64,000 nucleotides of DNA. It comes from Saprolegnia diclina VS20 (lineage: Eukaryota; Oomycota; Saprolegniomycetes; Saprolegniales; Saprolegniaceae). Shown in pieces: positions 30,682 through 40,922 of the stretch. A model generated the notes under the pieces. It saw only the letters and a list, made by a program, of their open reading frames with translations. It did no database searches and was not told the DNA's origin. The translations under genes were made by a program, and so were the position numbers. The stretch covers positions 470,411-534,410 of the forward strand of contig NW_008246084.1 of NCBI RefSeq assembly GCF_000281045.1, written 5' to 3'. Numbering within the stretch: position 1 is the stretch's first letter; every line of letters begins with the position of its first letter.

Positions 30682-31908
30682 CTACACGACGTGGACCTTC
30701 GATTGGACCATGTCTTGGAAGCGACCAGAGTCCATGCAAAACGAGCTGCTGATGCTGTAGTTGCCGCTGCTTTGGCCATAGTGCGACGACCCGCCGAACG
30801 AGCTCAGCGAGTAGCCGTCGTCCATGCTCTCCATGAGTTGCTCCGTGTTGACCGAGTGGCCAAGATGCACTTCCGAGTCGTCGCGGATCGGCAAGGAGGA
30901 GGGCGGTGGCGGCGGTGGCGCAAACGACTGCTGCGGCGCAGGGTACGGGTTGTGCGGGATGTGGCGGATCGTCTGCATCGCGGGCGAGCTCGGGTAGCTC
31001 CGCGGCGACTTGTCTTCGGTGAGGCGCTGGAGGCGCTTCTTGTGGACGTAAAACGCAAAGACACCGAGGATCGCAACGATACCAACGACGGCCGAGACGA
31101 TGATGAGAATGTTCGACACGTTGCCGCCGTCGTTGCCCGACTGCTGGTTCACGGCGTTGGCGTCCGGCATCGCATTCGAAGGCTTCATTGTCTTGCTCGA
31201 AGCCACCGGAGACGCAACTGGAGATGACGAGGGTCCCGAGCGCGAGTCGGTAGACGTCGGTGTCGGGCTCGTACTCGGTGCGTCCGACGAACTAGGACTC
31301 GGCGCGTCAGTCGGTGCATCCGTGGGGCTACTGGTGGAGCTAGACGGAGCTGGAGACGAGCTCGGTGACGGGCTCGGCGAGACACTTGGAGACGCCGACG
31401 GGTGAGCTGGCGAAGGGTTAGGTGACGGAGCTTGCGTTGGTGCCGTCGTGGGCGGGGGTGGGCTTGGGCGTGCTGACGACGGACTCGGTGGCGCCTGGGT
31501 CGGACTCGGTGGAGGCGGTGACGGAGCTGGCGTTGGCGGAGGCGGAGTCGGTGTGGGAGGTGATGGACTCGGTGGTGCTGGAGCCGGGGTCGGAGCCGGT
31601 GTGGGAGCCTGCGTCGGAGCCGGCGACGGAGGTGGCGGTGACGGGCTTGGTGGTGGCGGCGTCGGGCTCGGCGGTGCAGGACTTGGGGGTGCGGGGCTCG
31701 GCGAAGGGCTTGGTGGAGCCGTCGTGGGAGCATTCGTATCGTTGATGGACGGCTTGGAGGAGCTATTGTTGTTGTCGTTTGCACCAAATCCCTCGAGGTG
31801 CGTCGGAATGCCAAGCACAACTACGGGCGTCGCATCGCGCTGGGCGTCGGCAACGACCGCGACGAGTGTGATGAGAAGGCACAATGCCCATGATCTCTTG
31901 AGCAACAT
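30682..31908 (-). CDS. Mucin-like type I membrane protein 2 (Pro-rich ectodomain)
   Basis: A single exon from the ATG at 31908 encodes 408 residues. A signal peptide (MLLKRSWALCLLITLVAVVADA) precedes an ectodomain (25-270) dominated by PSP/PAP/PPP repeats like extensins, then Ser/Thr-rich sequence. One membrane helix (ILIIVSAVVGIVAILGVFAFYV, about 280-301) and a 105-residue cytoplasmic tail follow, with a PPPPPP run and the terminal CMDSGRFQDMVQSKVHVV. The MDxxRFxxM ending is shared with mucin-like genes 3 and 4. Unlike its relatives it lacks the juxtamembrane intron. The ectodomain suggests cell-wall contact; the conserved tail suggests a shared cytoplasmic partner (inference). Confidence 0.8.
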   Translation of the reverse strand: MLLKRSWALCLLITLVAVVADAQRDATPVVVLGIPTHLEGFGANDNNNSSSKPSINDTNAPTTAPPSPSPSPAPPSPAPPSPTPPPPSPSPPPPSPAPTQAPTPAPTPAPAPPSPSPPTPTPPPPTPAPSPPPPSPTQAPPSPSSARPSPPPPTTAPTQAPSPNPSPAHPSASPSVSPSPSPSSSPAPSSSTSSPTDAPTDAPSPSSSDAPSTSPTPTSTDSRSGPSSSPVASPVASSKTMKPSNAMPDANAVNQQSGNDGGNVSNILIIVSAVVGIVAILGVFAFYVHKKRLQRLTEDKSPRSYPSSPAMQTIRHIPHNPYPAPQQSFAPPPPPPSSLPIRDDSEVHLGHSVNTEQLMESMDDGYSLSSFGGSSHYGQSSGNYSISSSFCMDSGRFQDMVQSKVHVV

Positions 31909-33528
31909 GACGTACTCAGTACTAGCCAGCGAGACGTGGAATGCCAGCGACTTTGCCATTGGGACGGCCACCGAACCGGCTACGCAAAGAACGCGCCAAG
32001 GGCTTCGAAAATGCCACGCGTTTTAACTTCGAACTTCGATATCATACTATTTCAAGTCCTCCAGTCTTGAGGACGCGTACGGCCTGTGCATTACAGGATC
32101 AAAGCCATGACACAAGTTGATCTCCGTATTTGGTAGGTACCATTCAACAGCGTCTTCACCAAGTCAAGCCACGGCGCCTGGCAGGAAACCATCCCGGATT
32201 CCATTCGTACACTATTTACAGCAAATCTGACACAGGTTGCGAACTTCGAATACGGAGTTTGAAAACCAAGTGGTAGTTCGAAATGTGAGAGGACAGTTTC
32301 AGCGTGGGCGGTATCGCGGGCCTGTACGTGGCAGCGTGCAGTGGCTTCGGACGGCCTCGACGCCGTGCATTACTGCTGCTGAAGCCTGGCGCCTCGTGGT
32401 AGCCGAGAAGACGCGGCAGCGCGCGGTATCTTCCGCGCAACGTCCTGGTGTCGCGCTGGGTCAGCAGCTCTCGCCGAGAGCATCTAGGCTGCAATGCGAG
32501 AGACTGCTTCTCCGCATGCCGTTCCAATCTCCTCCGTCGGTGTCGACAACGCCGTGGGCGATGACCTGGACCCAAGCAGTAATGGCCGGAATCATTGACC
32601 CGCGGCGTATCCAGAGCCGTGTCCTGGCTAGAACGAGGATACTGCTACCTACACATACTGTCTGATTCCACTACACGAACGGTATTGTCCATGTCACGCG
32701 TCAGGATAGCTACAGTAGTCTACGGTCGTCCAGAGCTTTCAGACATGCTATCAGTATTCCGTGGCGTAGCATTGCACCACGAGCATGGTTGCGACCAACA
32801 TCTTTGTTGCCGACACCATGCACCGCCATATCCAACGAGCAGAACTGCTGCGTCCAGCCATTCCGTAATAGCTCAATTATTACATATATCTAACGATGAC
32901 CCTTTCGCAGTACAGTAGGGAACCTCTTATCCACGACCCCTGTATCGATACATCTCGCCCCTGCGGCATGTCGCTGTCGAAACAAAATATTGCGTAATAA
33001 AAAAAGGATTGGCCCAAATTTAAAAGCGCTGGAGTTTCAAATTTGGCGCGCATTTTGGGCGCGAGATGAATCCTTTCGCGCACGGACACCATTTTGTCTT
33101 TACCGCCAGGTGCATCATGCCCACGACGACTATTGGTCATGAGCTTTCCGTTGTCGAGGATTTCATCCGAGACTTCGATGATACCGCACTGGAAGCAGAA
33201 ATCGTCACGATCGTCGACATGGAGATCTTTCAGATTTAGAGACATATTACACAATAAAAATATGCAATCGTTTTTCAAAAAAATATGGGCCGAAACCATG
33301 CGTTTTGCGATAAATTACCCTTTGCTCCCAAAATCACCCTTCGTAGATAAGAGGCTCCCTACTGTACTGACGACAGCAGCCCCTCGCTATCTTTCTACGA
33401 GTCAAATCAACACCTAGCTCATAACCAGACATCATTTTCGTCCCATCAGCATGGCATTTTGTGTAAAGTATGCATGGAACAGACAACAGGACGAATACAT
33501 AACGTTAAGAACTAGTACTAAAAAGAGG
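31909..33528. other. Intergenic region with a possible small minus-strand frame
   Basis: 1.6 kb, partly AT-rich (32980-33060, 33240-33310). A minus-strand frame from an ATG at about 33242 (MSLNLKDLHVDDRDDFC...) runs about 120 codons and has balanced composition, but it lacks the GC3 bias of real genes and matches nothing known to me. It may be a gene fragment. Confidence 0.35.
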
Positions 33529-34712
33529 TCAGACGTCGTTCTGGCCAAGGTACACGGGCGTGTCGAGCATGGCCTGGAAGCGCGTCGTGTCCATGTACGG
33601 GCTCAGGGACGAGGTTTCTTGGAGCGCTGCCATGTCGACGCCGTAGCCCGAGTGTAGCACTTCGATCGTGCTGCTGCGCCCATCTTCATCCGCCTCATCG
33701 TCGTCGTCATCGTGAAGCGACGAATGGTCGTCGTCGCCAAGCTGGGATGGAGTCTCGTGTTCTTCCGAGAGCTCGGACGGACCTCCGGTCAAGAGCAGCC
33801 GGTCCGAGAGCACGCTGCAATAGATGTCTTCCGAGTAGCTGCTGTTGAGCAAGGTCGAGTGCGTCGTAGAGACGCTGGTGCCACCTGCAAGCGATGGGCT
33901 CAGCGAGTACGCCGACGCGGTGAGCGTCTCAAACACCGGGTCGGTCGTCATCGAGTCCATCAAATCAAAGATCGGGTTGGTGCTGCGGAGCAACTCGTTT
34001 GTGATACCAAGATCGCTCGGTCCGTTGCGCGAGCTAAAGAAGGAGCAGGCTGACGAGTCGGGCGACGCGACGGGTGACGGCGACGCTGGCTTTTCGCGAT
34101 TCGACCGCCGCATCGAGAACAGAAAGGCGATCGCGACGGCGCATCCCACGATACCGCATGCAAGCGGCCATAAGACGCTGGCACTGAGCCCAGATGCGGC
34201 GTCGTCTAGGAAGCCATTCAATGAGATGGGACTGCAAGGTGAGGAGGCGAGGTACCAGAGATGGAAAGGGTCGTGGTTGCTGTCGTCGGCAACGCTGTCC
34301 GCAGAAGGGCGCTCATCGTTGGCTTGGGCGGGGGAGCCGGAATAGTCGTGTTGTTCGACGTACGAATCGTAGCCGTTGGCGCCGACGTGTTGGGTTCAAG
34401 CGTCGGGGCCACGGTGTCCGCACGGTCGGGTTGAGTAGTCTCCGGCTTTGGGGCTAGGGTAGTCGGGACCATCGTCGTCGGTCGTGGGGTCGCGGTGGCA
34501 ACGGGCTCTGTTGCCGTCGGCGCCGTAGTCATGGCTGGTTTCAGCGGCGGAGTCGTCGTCGCCGGCACCGACGTCGTCGCACTGAGCAGCAAAGTCGTCG
34601 GCGTCGGTGTCATTTCGGTCGGGTCGGGCACGAGCGAGGGTGGCTCCGTGCTGTTGCCTTGGCCGGCAACCAGCGCGGTGCAGACCGCTAGCAGTCGGAG
34701 GAGCTTTGCCAT
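33529..34712 (-). CDS. Mucin-like type I membrane protein 3
   Basis: Two exons (34712..34256, 34205..33529; 50-nt phase-1 intron) encode 377 residues. A signal peptide (MAKLLRLLAVCTALVAGQG) leads a Thr/Pro/Ala-rich ectodomain (20-150) with NST, NTS and NNTT sites. The intron falls immediately before the membrane helix (VLWPLACGIVGCAVAIAFLF). A tail of about 195 residues is Ser/Asp/Glu-rich with an acidic run (DDDDDEADEDG) and ends YMDTTRFQAMLDTPVYL plus a short extension. The intron position and tail motif tie it to mucin-like genes 1, 2 and 4. Confidence 0.78.
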
Positions 34713-35240
34713 CTTGCCGGCGCGATCCAAAATGACTGCCCGCTCTGTCCTGCCGAGCGCGTGGGTCTGGTTCCAAGTCCTTTTGGACGCCTGATTTGCT
34801 CAATTCGCGTCTTGATTTGCATCGCACTGGAAAAATTGTGTTGATGTTTGTATGCCGCGGGCTCAAACTCAAGAAAAGCGTATATCATGGCGGCAGTAAT
34901 GGGCTTGGTGCCACGCCCCGCAAGCCGCAGGCTTCTACCGTGGGCTTCTACGCCTGGATGTCGGCGCGTCAGTCGATGACAGCGCGGGCTCACTACAGCG
35001 ATCGTGCTGGCTCGTACTGGCCAAACGCTGCTGAGTTGTCCTTGCGCCTCCACTATACATGGCACGTACTAGTAACCAGCGACCTGGACTGCACGCCCAC
35101 CGAACGCATCTGCACGCAGTACCACCGGTCGGTCGCAAGGACGGCGCCATTCCCACCCTCGACAAATTCGTGATCGCGAACGCGTCCCATCGATTGACAT
35201 ACAACGACACCATTACCACGTAGCCCATACAAGGCGATCG
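34713..35240. other. Intergenic region
   Basis: 528 bp between mucin-like gene 3 and the Gag-like gene (both minus strand). No feature recognised. Confidence 0.5.
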
Positions 35241-36044
35241 CTAGAGACAGCGCACTTTTTTTGATGCGACGTCTGAGTCGAGCGACTGGCGAGGGCGCTT
35301 GCGCTTGGTCGGGAGCGACGCCTGTGTCGGTGGAGCTACGTCTTGAAAGAGGCGGTCGCGGGTCGGGATACCTTGCTGGGCCAGCGGCGGGTCGCCTTCG
35401 TACGACACCATGATGTCGCTGCGGGGCATGTGCCCACATTTTTCAACGAGCCGCTGTCCAAACGCGTCAAGATTGACGGGGCCGGGCGGCACAAGGTCGG
35501 CGCAGGCCTTTGGCAGTGCAAGCAGCAATCGCTCGAGCACGAGGGCGTCCGTGAGGAGCGCGCGGCCGCGCGTGCGCCGTGTGTAGTCGTTGACGCTCAT
35601 GACGATATTGTGCATGCGCTGGATGAGCTCGTGGATGCAGTCAAAGTTTGCGTCAAACACCTCGTCAAACAAGTCGGCGAGGAGTCGCTCCATGGGCGCG
35701 TGCGACGACGGATGGTACTCGTCAACGACGGCCGCCCACAACTCGTGGATAGGCATCGACTTGGAGAGGCACTCGGTTACAAACGACGACGGCAAGCTCG
35801 CGAACAACGTCTTGCGCAGGTCGGTGATCAGAACCGACTGCACGCGGGACGGCGGCGGCTCGAGCGTCGTGAGCAGCTCAATGTACGAGACTGCGGGCGC
35901 CGCAAGCCCTTTCTGCGCAAAGACGACCTCGACGTTGCGCTGGCGCGTGGCGAGCGTCGCCATCAGCGTCGCCTCCCACGCGACAAAGTCGTAGATGCGG
36001 CCGCTGAAGCGCGCCATGGCGGTCGAACGTGCAACGCAGCGCAT
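35241..36044 (-). CDS. Ty1/copia Gag-like protein, possibly domesticated
   Basis: A single exon from the ATG at 36044 (alternative 36017) encodes 267 residues. It is helical, with YDFVAWEATLMATLATR near the start, ELWAAVVDEYHPSSHAPMERLLADLF in the middle and IHELIQRMHNIVMSVND, LERLLLALPKACADLV after it. This order resembles the UBN2/DUF4219-type capsid region of copia Gag (WxxL...Y, then L..L..M....V..H). There is no CCHC zinc knuckle and no protease or reverse transcriptase frame nearby. The C-terminus is a basic nuclear-localisation-like tail (PTKRKRPRQS, ASKKVR). CCAAT boxes sit just upstream (36050-36054, 36078-36082) as in host genes. Host co-option is inference; alternatively it is a decayed element. 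Confidence 0.5.
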   Translation of the reverse strand: MRCVARSTAMARFSGRIYDFVAWEATLMATLATRQRNVEVVFAQKGLAAPAVSYIELLTTLEPPPSRVQSVLITDLRKTLFASLPSSFVTECLSKSMPIHELWAAVVDEYHPSSHAPMERLLADLFDEVFDANFDCIHELIQRMHNIVMSVNDYTRRTRGRALLTDALVLERLLLALPKACADLVPPGPVNLDAFGQRLVEKCGHMPRSDIMVSYEGDPPLAQQGIPTRDRLFQDVAPPTQASLPTKRKRPRQSLDSDVASKKVRCL

Positions 36045-36389
36045 TTTGTCCAATCACCGATCGTGCTGGCCGATCGACCAATAAAATTATTTTCGGCACA
36101 TGCCACACGAACCGATACACGTCCAGGTTTGCGGGATCGCTGGCTCTCATTTGATAGACAATATTGTTGGAGGTTATACATCAAACAACCACGCGCCATC
36201 GATAAGTCGGAGTAGCCTCGTCTGTCGAGTGATTCCAGCGCTGTCGCTTGCATCGAATGTACCCTTGTTGTATGCAGTACGTTCCCAGCACACGACTCGA
36301 GATCGGTCTCAAGAGAACAGTATCAAGTGAGGTATCAAGTGAACGGCGAATGATCAACGTGACATTATATTAAATAGACGCATAATGGC
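36045..36389. other. Intergenic region
   Basis: 345 bp with two CCAAT boxes next to the Gag-like gene. The remainder is AT-rich 3' flank of mucin-like gene 4. Confidence 0.5.
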
Positions 36390-37072
36390 TTAAAAGAGGT
36401 TGATTTTCATGCGCACCATTTCTTCGAAACGCGTCGAGTCCATGGACCCGAGGTCGGACGAGCTCCGCCTCCCACTTGACGAGTCCGACATATACGGGCT
36501 GTCCATCTCATGGAGGTCCAAGTCTCGCGGGTGCGCCTCGAATTGCGCAGCGACGTCCATGTCGAATTCGTCGGCGCTGGGCCCCAGCACGGCGACCTTG
36601 GGTGTCGAGACGGTTGATTTATATGACGATCGCGCTGGCAGCGGAGTTTCGACCGAGAGAAAACTTGGCGAGAGTTGGTGGGCGTCACGGCCAAGCGTCC
36701 CTTGACGGCGCTCGCGCTTGCGCTTGACGAAGAAAAGGACGATGACGACGAGGAGGATGCCGCAGATAGCACCGAGCGTAAAGGTCAGCGTTGTGTTGAG
36801 CGTTGCATTGGGGTCTACACCGCGTGGTGTGTCACTGCACAAGTGGAGCTAAGGGGCGTACCCGACACGACGGTCACAGTTGCGGTCGGCGCTATGATGG
36901 TCGGCGCGGCAGTCTTGTCTGTGGACGCTGGTATTGCGCTACTAGTTGGTGCTGGAGGCGCTGTTGTGGGCGTCAATGGCGACGTTGTCGGGAGAGGGCT
37001 GGTGGTGTTCGCAGCCGCCGCTCGCATCGCCAGCGCCAACGCGGGCACAAAGGACCAGCTGCGACGTTGCAT
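36390..37072 (-). CDS. Mucin-like type I membrane protein 4
   Basis: Two exons (37072..36862, 36814..36390; 47-nt phase-1 intron) encode 211 residues. A signal peptide (MQRRSWSFVPALALAMRAAA) is followed by a short Thr/Pro/Ala ectodomain (about 22-72), the intron, NATLNTT glycosylation sites, a membrane helix (LGAICGILLVVIVLFFV) and a basic stop-transfer KRKRERR. The cytoplasmic tail contains DSPYMSDSSSGRRSSSD and ends SMDSTRFEEMVRMKINLF. The smallest ectodomain of the family, but its tail is the clearest match to genes 2 and 3. Confidence 0.78.
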
Positions 37073-38204
37073 GCGCGTGGAATCTTTGGAAGTGAACGAG
37101 TCTTGAAGTGTGATAGACAGGCCACGCGCCGAGCCAATCCCAGTCGCACCCAACTACTCAGGTGGCTGACTCAGAGTCGATGCCCGATTCGGATTGCCGT
37201 TTAGCTCTGCCGTAAAAATGCATTCTTTTATATTATAAGTTCAAATTTAGTCAAATTTACTTTATATCTGTATAGAATATTGCATGTAAAATCTAAAATC
37301 TACGACGCAAGCATCATGGCTGCGGGGAATATAGGCGCCAAGTCTGAGATACTAGTATATGGTACCCAGCTTTCGCTCATTTCCCGAAAAGGACCGTCGA
37401 CACCTCGTCACAATCAACGAGTTGGCTGCACTCCTGCGTCATCGACCATCAACGGCAATTGAGGGTCTCGCTCAAGCTCATTTAGAGGCTTCGAAAGCCG
37501 GACGCCACGTCATCGACCCACAACTGAACTCCTACCGGTACGAGTAAGCACAAGCTCCATCACGAGCAGTGGACAGCTGTGTACAACGCACATGCGTCCT
37601 CTGCAAAGGCACGTTTAACATTCCAAGTTGGTAGGCGCAAAATGACGCCGTTGAGAAGTGGCCCAACAACTTGCCATGTCTGGACTGCGGATGCTTGTCC
37701 CAGCGCAACATGGGCGGCGCGCGGCACATGAGTGCGAGCTCCTCCAGTGTACGTGGATGTCAAGGACCTGTCTGCATCGAGTCTCTGTGTTCTTCTATCT
37801 CGCCTTACCTCGGTAAGCGGTTCTTTTCACCTCAAATCAAGCCGAAGAAACTTCTCACGCACTCCAATTGAGCAAAGGCGAGGACGGCAACCCAAAGAAG
37901 GACGCAATTCGATTCATTCGTCTTCTGGTCGCCACGGCCTGTAGCGTCAGAAATGACCAAGAAGTGCGAGATAGGAGGGTAGGAGCACCATAGCTTATAC
38001 TAGTATGTTCACAAGTCAACAACAGCAGAACTGCAATGGTCGTCTACGATCAACAAGTTCTGGTGGCTTTACACGTACACGTGCAGGTCGGGAAGCTGGA
38101 GAATTGGGCTGATGTTATTACCCGTTGGCGTGTCGAAACAAGAAATTGCATTGCGAGAGGTTTCTCAAGTGTCAGTTGACATTCAATCTCGAGACCATTC
38201 CATC
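37073..38204. other. Intergenic region, possible repeat remnant
   Basis: About 1.1 kb with an AT-rich part (37200-37300). The 17-nt word at 37601-37617 is identical to one at 13991-14007. In the plus frame it reads CVLCKGTF, reminiscent of a zinc-binding knuckle, but no intact gene surrounds it. Confidence 0.4.
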
Positions 38205-38962
38205 ATGAGTGTCCTCTCAGCTCTTCGCCGGGCTTCGCTGCACCAGTCGCTTCTCCCGCGCCGCTTCTTCTCGATTCCCAGCTCTCGCCCGCTCGCGCTC
38301 GTGATCGCCTGGAACAAGCTAGCACCAGAAGCGCCAGACCGCTTTTACTTCCACTACAGCGACCCGATCGACTGGCCCCTCGTGCTCCAAGACGAGTTGG
38401 GACTCCCATGGACCCCGAAGATCCTCAGCGTCGTCAGCTCGTTCAGTGACGATCCGGGCGTCACAGCGACCTTCAACATTTCGTACGACAAGCTCATGGA
38501 CACCAAGGCGTACTTTCAGGAACATCAAAGACGCCACAACGAGCTCATGGCGAGCTTCAAGAAGGACGCTAAGTTCGTAGTGCGGAGATGGCAATCGTTT
38601 TGAAAGACGCGAAGGAATTGCGCGACGGATTGGCGGCGCTCGTGCTCAAGCGCGATCTCGCCGAGCTCGGCAGCTTTACCGCTCGATACTGTGAGTTTAA
38701 GATCGCCTTGCAGCAAAGTGAGTCGAAGGCGAGCGCGGGGAAGACACGCAAGTCGACGAAGAGCAAAAAGTCGTCGAAACACGCCAACGCTCACGCTCTG
38801 GACGAAGGGGTCTATGGTCTCTACCGCTACACGAAGCTTTGCGAGATTATCGCCACGTTGACCCCAGACGATTTCCCGGATCTACCCGACGCCAAGCTCA
38901 TCTTTCAAGCGAGGCTGGAGGAGTTTGAGCGCCTCGCGACCGAGGCTCAGAAGTGGCCCTAG
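38205..38962 (+). CDS. Putative mitochondrial protein of unknown function
   Basis: Best modelled as two exons (38205..38509, 38581..38962) with a 71-nt intron (GTACTT...CGTAG), giving 228 residues. The N-terminus (MSVLSALRRASLHQSLLPRR then FFS) is a convincing mitochondrial targeting peptide, Arg-rich without acids. It is followed by RFYFHYSDPIDWPLVLQDEL, a helical region and a Lys/Ser-rich linker (KTRKSTKSKKSSKH). Without splicing the region would be two overlapping frames (to 38603, and from 38588), so the splice is favoured but not proven. No family recognised. Confidence 0.6.
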
Positions 38963-39287
38963 CTGCTTTGAGGTTCGTCGAGGCGACAACCTTGATCTTT
39001 GAACTCGCAGTTATTTTTTGTGCTTGCTACTTCTGGAGGTGATGCACGCAACCGTTGTGCTCAGGAGTAGCGTGACTACTAGAGTCGCGACAGTTAACCC
39101 GTTTTACCTTGTTCTGCACTAACTTGATCCATAGGTACCTTGGTACGGAACGGGCGTTGGATGATAGCGCCGACCAACGTACTGGCGCCAGGTGCTGCCA
39201 CGTATGCCAAATGGCCTGCGACACGGCGCTGCCTCGCGGTATCTCATTGGCGCGGCGGGGTGAGTGGCGCAGAAGTACAATTCCACG
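38963..39287. other. Intergenic region
   Basis: 325 bp. An ATTGG box at 39246-39250 lies 38 nt upstream of the LtrA-like start. Nothing else is seen. Confidence 0.5.
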
Positions 39288-40598
39288 ATGGAGTTGCGCA
39301 CGTTCCGCAGCCGTCCGCGCCTCTCGGCTGACTGGAGCGGCGAGTACGAAGAGAAATCCTCCGAGTGGTTCGAGCTCTTCTTGGACCTTGTGCTCGTCGC
39401 CGCCTGCGCCAACGTGGCCGAGAAGCTCAAAGACGAGTTCACGCTCAACGGCTTCATCTCGTTCACGCTCATGACGAGCTTGTACGTCACGAGCTGGCAC
39501 TGGTACGCGCACTTCCATGGGCGCTTTAGCGAGTCGTCGCTTGCCCACTACGCGATGCTCTTCATCCTCCTCGGCGGTCTCGGCACCATGGTGCTTGCGA
39601 GCGAACCCGGTTGGCACTTTTCGATCGGTCTTCTCTTCGTGCGCATTGCGCTGCTTGCGATGAATGCGGCAGTCTACCGCGTGCTGCCTGCGTCGCGGGA
39701 CCGTCTCCGCGTCGACATGACGATCCTCGCGTGCAGCTGTGCCGTTCTACTGCTCGCGATTGCCCGTCCGATGTGCAGTAGCAACGCGTATATGGTCGTC
39801 CTTGTGCTCGAGATTGTCGTGCTCTACGTGAGCCGCATGCGCCACTGGTGTGTCGCGCCCGGCGACGGCATCCCGGTCAACGTCGAGCACATGAACGACC
39901 GCGAAGGCTCGCTGGTGCTCGTTGCGCTCGGCGAAGCGGTCGTGAGTGCCGTCATCAACAGCCGCCACGTGTCGTCGCCGCTTCCAAACCGCTTCTACGT
40001 CATGATGCTGCTCTCGATGCTCGTCAACTTTGCCCTCGCGCTCTTTTATTTTGCGGTCAAGCCGCCGCGGACGATGCACGCGGTCCACCAGTCGGTGCGG
40101 CGCGCGTCGTTGTTTACGCTTCTCCACGTGCTGTTGCTCCCGACGATTCTGGCGCTGGGCGTCAGCATGAAGTTCATCGCGGAAGCGGTCTTGCGCAATG
40201 AGAAGCTCGATGTGGCGGTTGTGTGGCTGCTATTTGGCGCCATGGCGCTCTGCATGGTGTGGATCTTTCTGTTGCGCGGACTGCACTACTGGGGCGCACA
40301 GCCTGCTACAACAGACCGGCCCAATGTGAAGCGCATCATCCGTGGCTGGTGGGCTCTCATGGTGGGCTGGCCGCTTCTCCCGCTTGCAAGTGGCCAAGTG
40401 CTCATGGTGATGGCCCCGCGCGGTGTCGACCCGCTCATCGCGTTGGGCGCGGCCGCGGCCTGTGTCCTCTTTTGGATCTTCTCGGAAACTGCGATCATGA
40501 ATTATCTTGCCGTGCTCAGTGAAACGACAGGACTTCGAACCCCGGAGCTCTCACCGCTCGTGCTTCGGGTCAACTCGTCGCGCAACGTAATGAACTAA
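39288..40598 (+). CDS. LtrA-like (low temperature requirement A) membrane protein, copy 1
   Basis: A single exon from the ATG at 39288 encodes 436 residues with about 10-12 membrane helices. The family N-terminal signature SADWSGEYEEK..EWFELFLDLVLVAAC is near residue 13, and the central VEHMNDREGSLVLVALGEAVVSAVI holds the conserved acidic/His cluster. LtrA was named from Listeria growth at low temperature; the biochemical role is unknown. It is paralogous to the gene at 42600-43883. In oomycetes this bacterial-type family may derive from ancient gene transfer (inference); the codon use is indistinguishable from neighbours. Confidence 0.88.
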   Translation: MELRTFRSRPRLSADWSGEYEEKSSEWFELFLDLVLVAACANVAEKLKDEFTLNGFISFTLMTSLYVTSWHWYAHFHGRFSESSLAHYAMLFILLGGLGTMVLASEPGWHFSIGLLFVRIALLAMNAAVYRVLPASRDRLRVDMTILACSCAVLLLAIARPMCSSNAYMVVLVLEIVVLYVSRMRHWCVAPGDGIPVNVEHMNDREGSLVLVALGEAVVSAVINSRHVSSPLPNRFYVMMLLSMLVNFALALFYFAVKPPRTMHAVHQSVRRASLFTLLHVLLLPTILALGVSMKFIAEAVLRNEKLDVAVVWLLFGAMALCMVWIFLLRGLHYWGAQPATTDRPNVKRIIRGWWALMVGWPLLPLASGQVLMVMAPRGVDPLIALGAAAACVLFWIFSETAIMNYLAVLSETTGLRTPELSPLVLRVNSSRNVMN

Positions 40599-40922
40599 GG
40601 TTTGAGTGTATTAATACGTGGCAAAACCGTGTGGATCGTTGCGTTTTGAGTCGTGAGCAAGGGAATCAACTAAGACAATGGGCTGTACCGCCGATTGTCC
40701 CTGCCGCGTACGTGCGTACACCAACACCCAAACAAAAGGCTTCAGAAAGCCCATGAGCAGCTCTAGTGCTTGCTTGGACGAGCATCGCTGGTCCAAGCAC
40801 ACGATCGATGCTGCTTGAGTTTTCCACAAGCTTGTCTTCCTGGCAGATGATAGGCAACGCTGATTGGTCCATGTCGACTGGATTCGCGCACTGTGATTGG
40901 ATACATTCCAATTGGCCGTAGC
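40599..40922. promoter_or_regulatory. Intergenic region with clustered CCAAT/ATTGG boxes
   Basis: Boxes at 40863-40867, 40896-40900 and an overlapping CCAATTGG at 40908-40915 lie 8-60 nt upstream of the BMT5-like start codon. No coding signal. Confidence 0.5.

Noticed and set aside
31448-32026. Gly-rich plus-strand frame
   Set aside because: Antisense of the Pro-rich ectodomain of mucin-like protein 2; Gly repeats are the complement of Pro codons.
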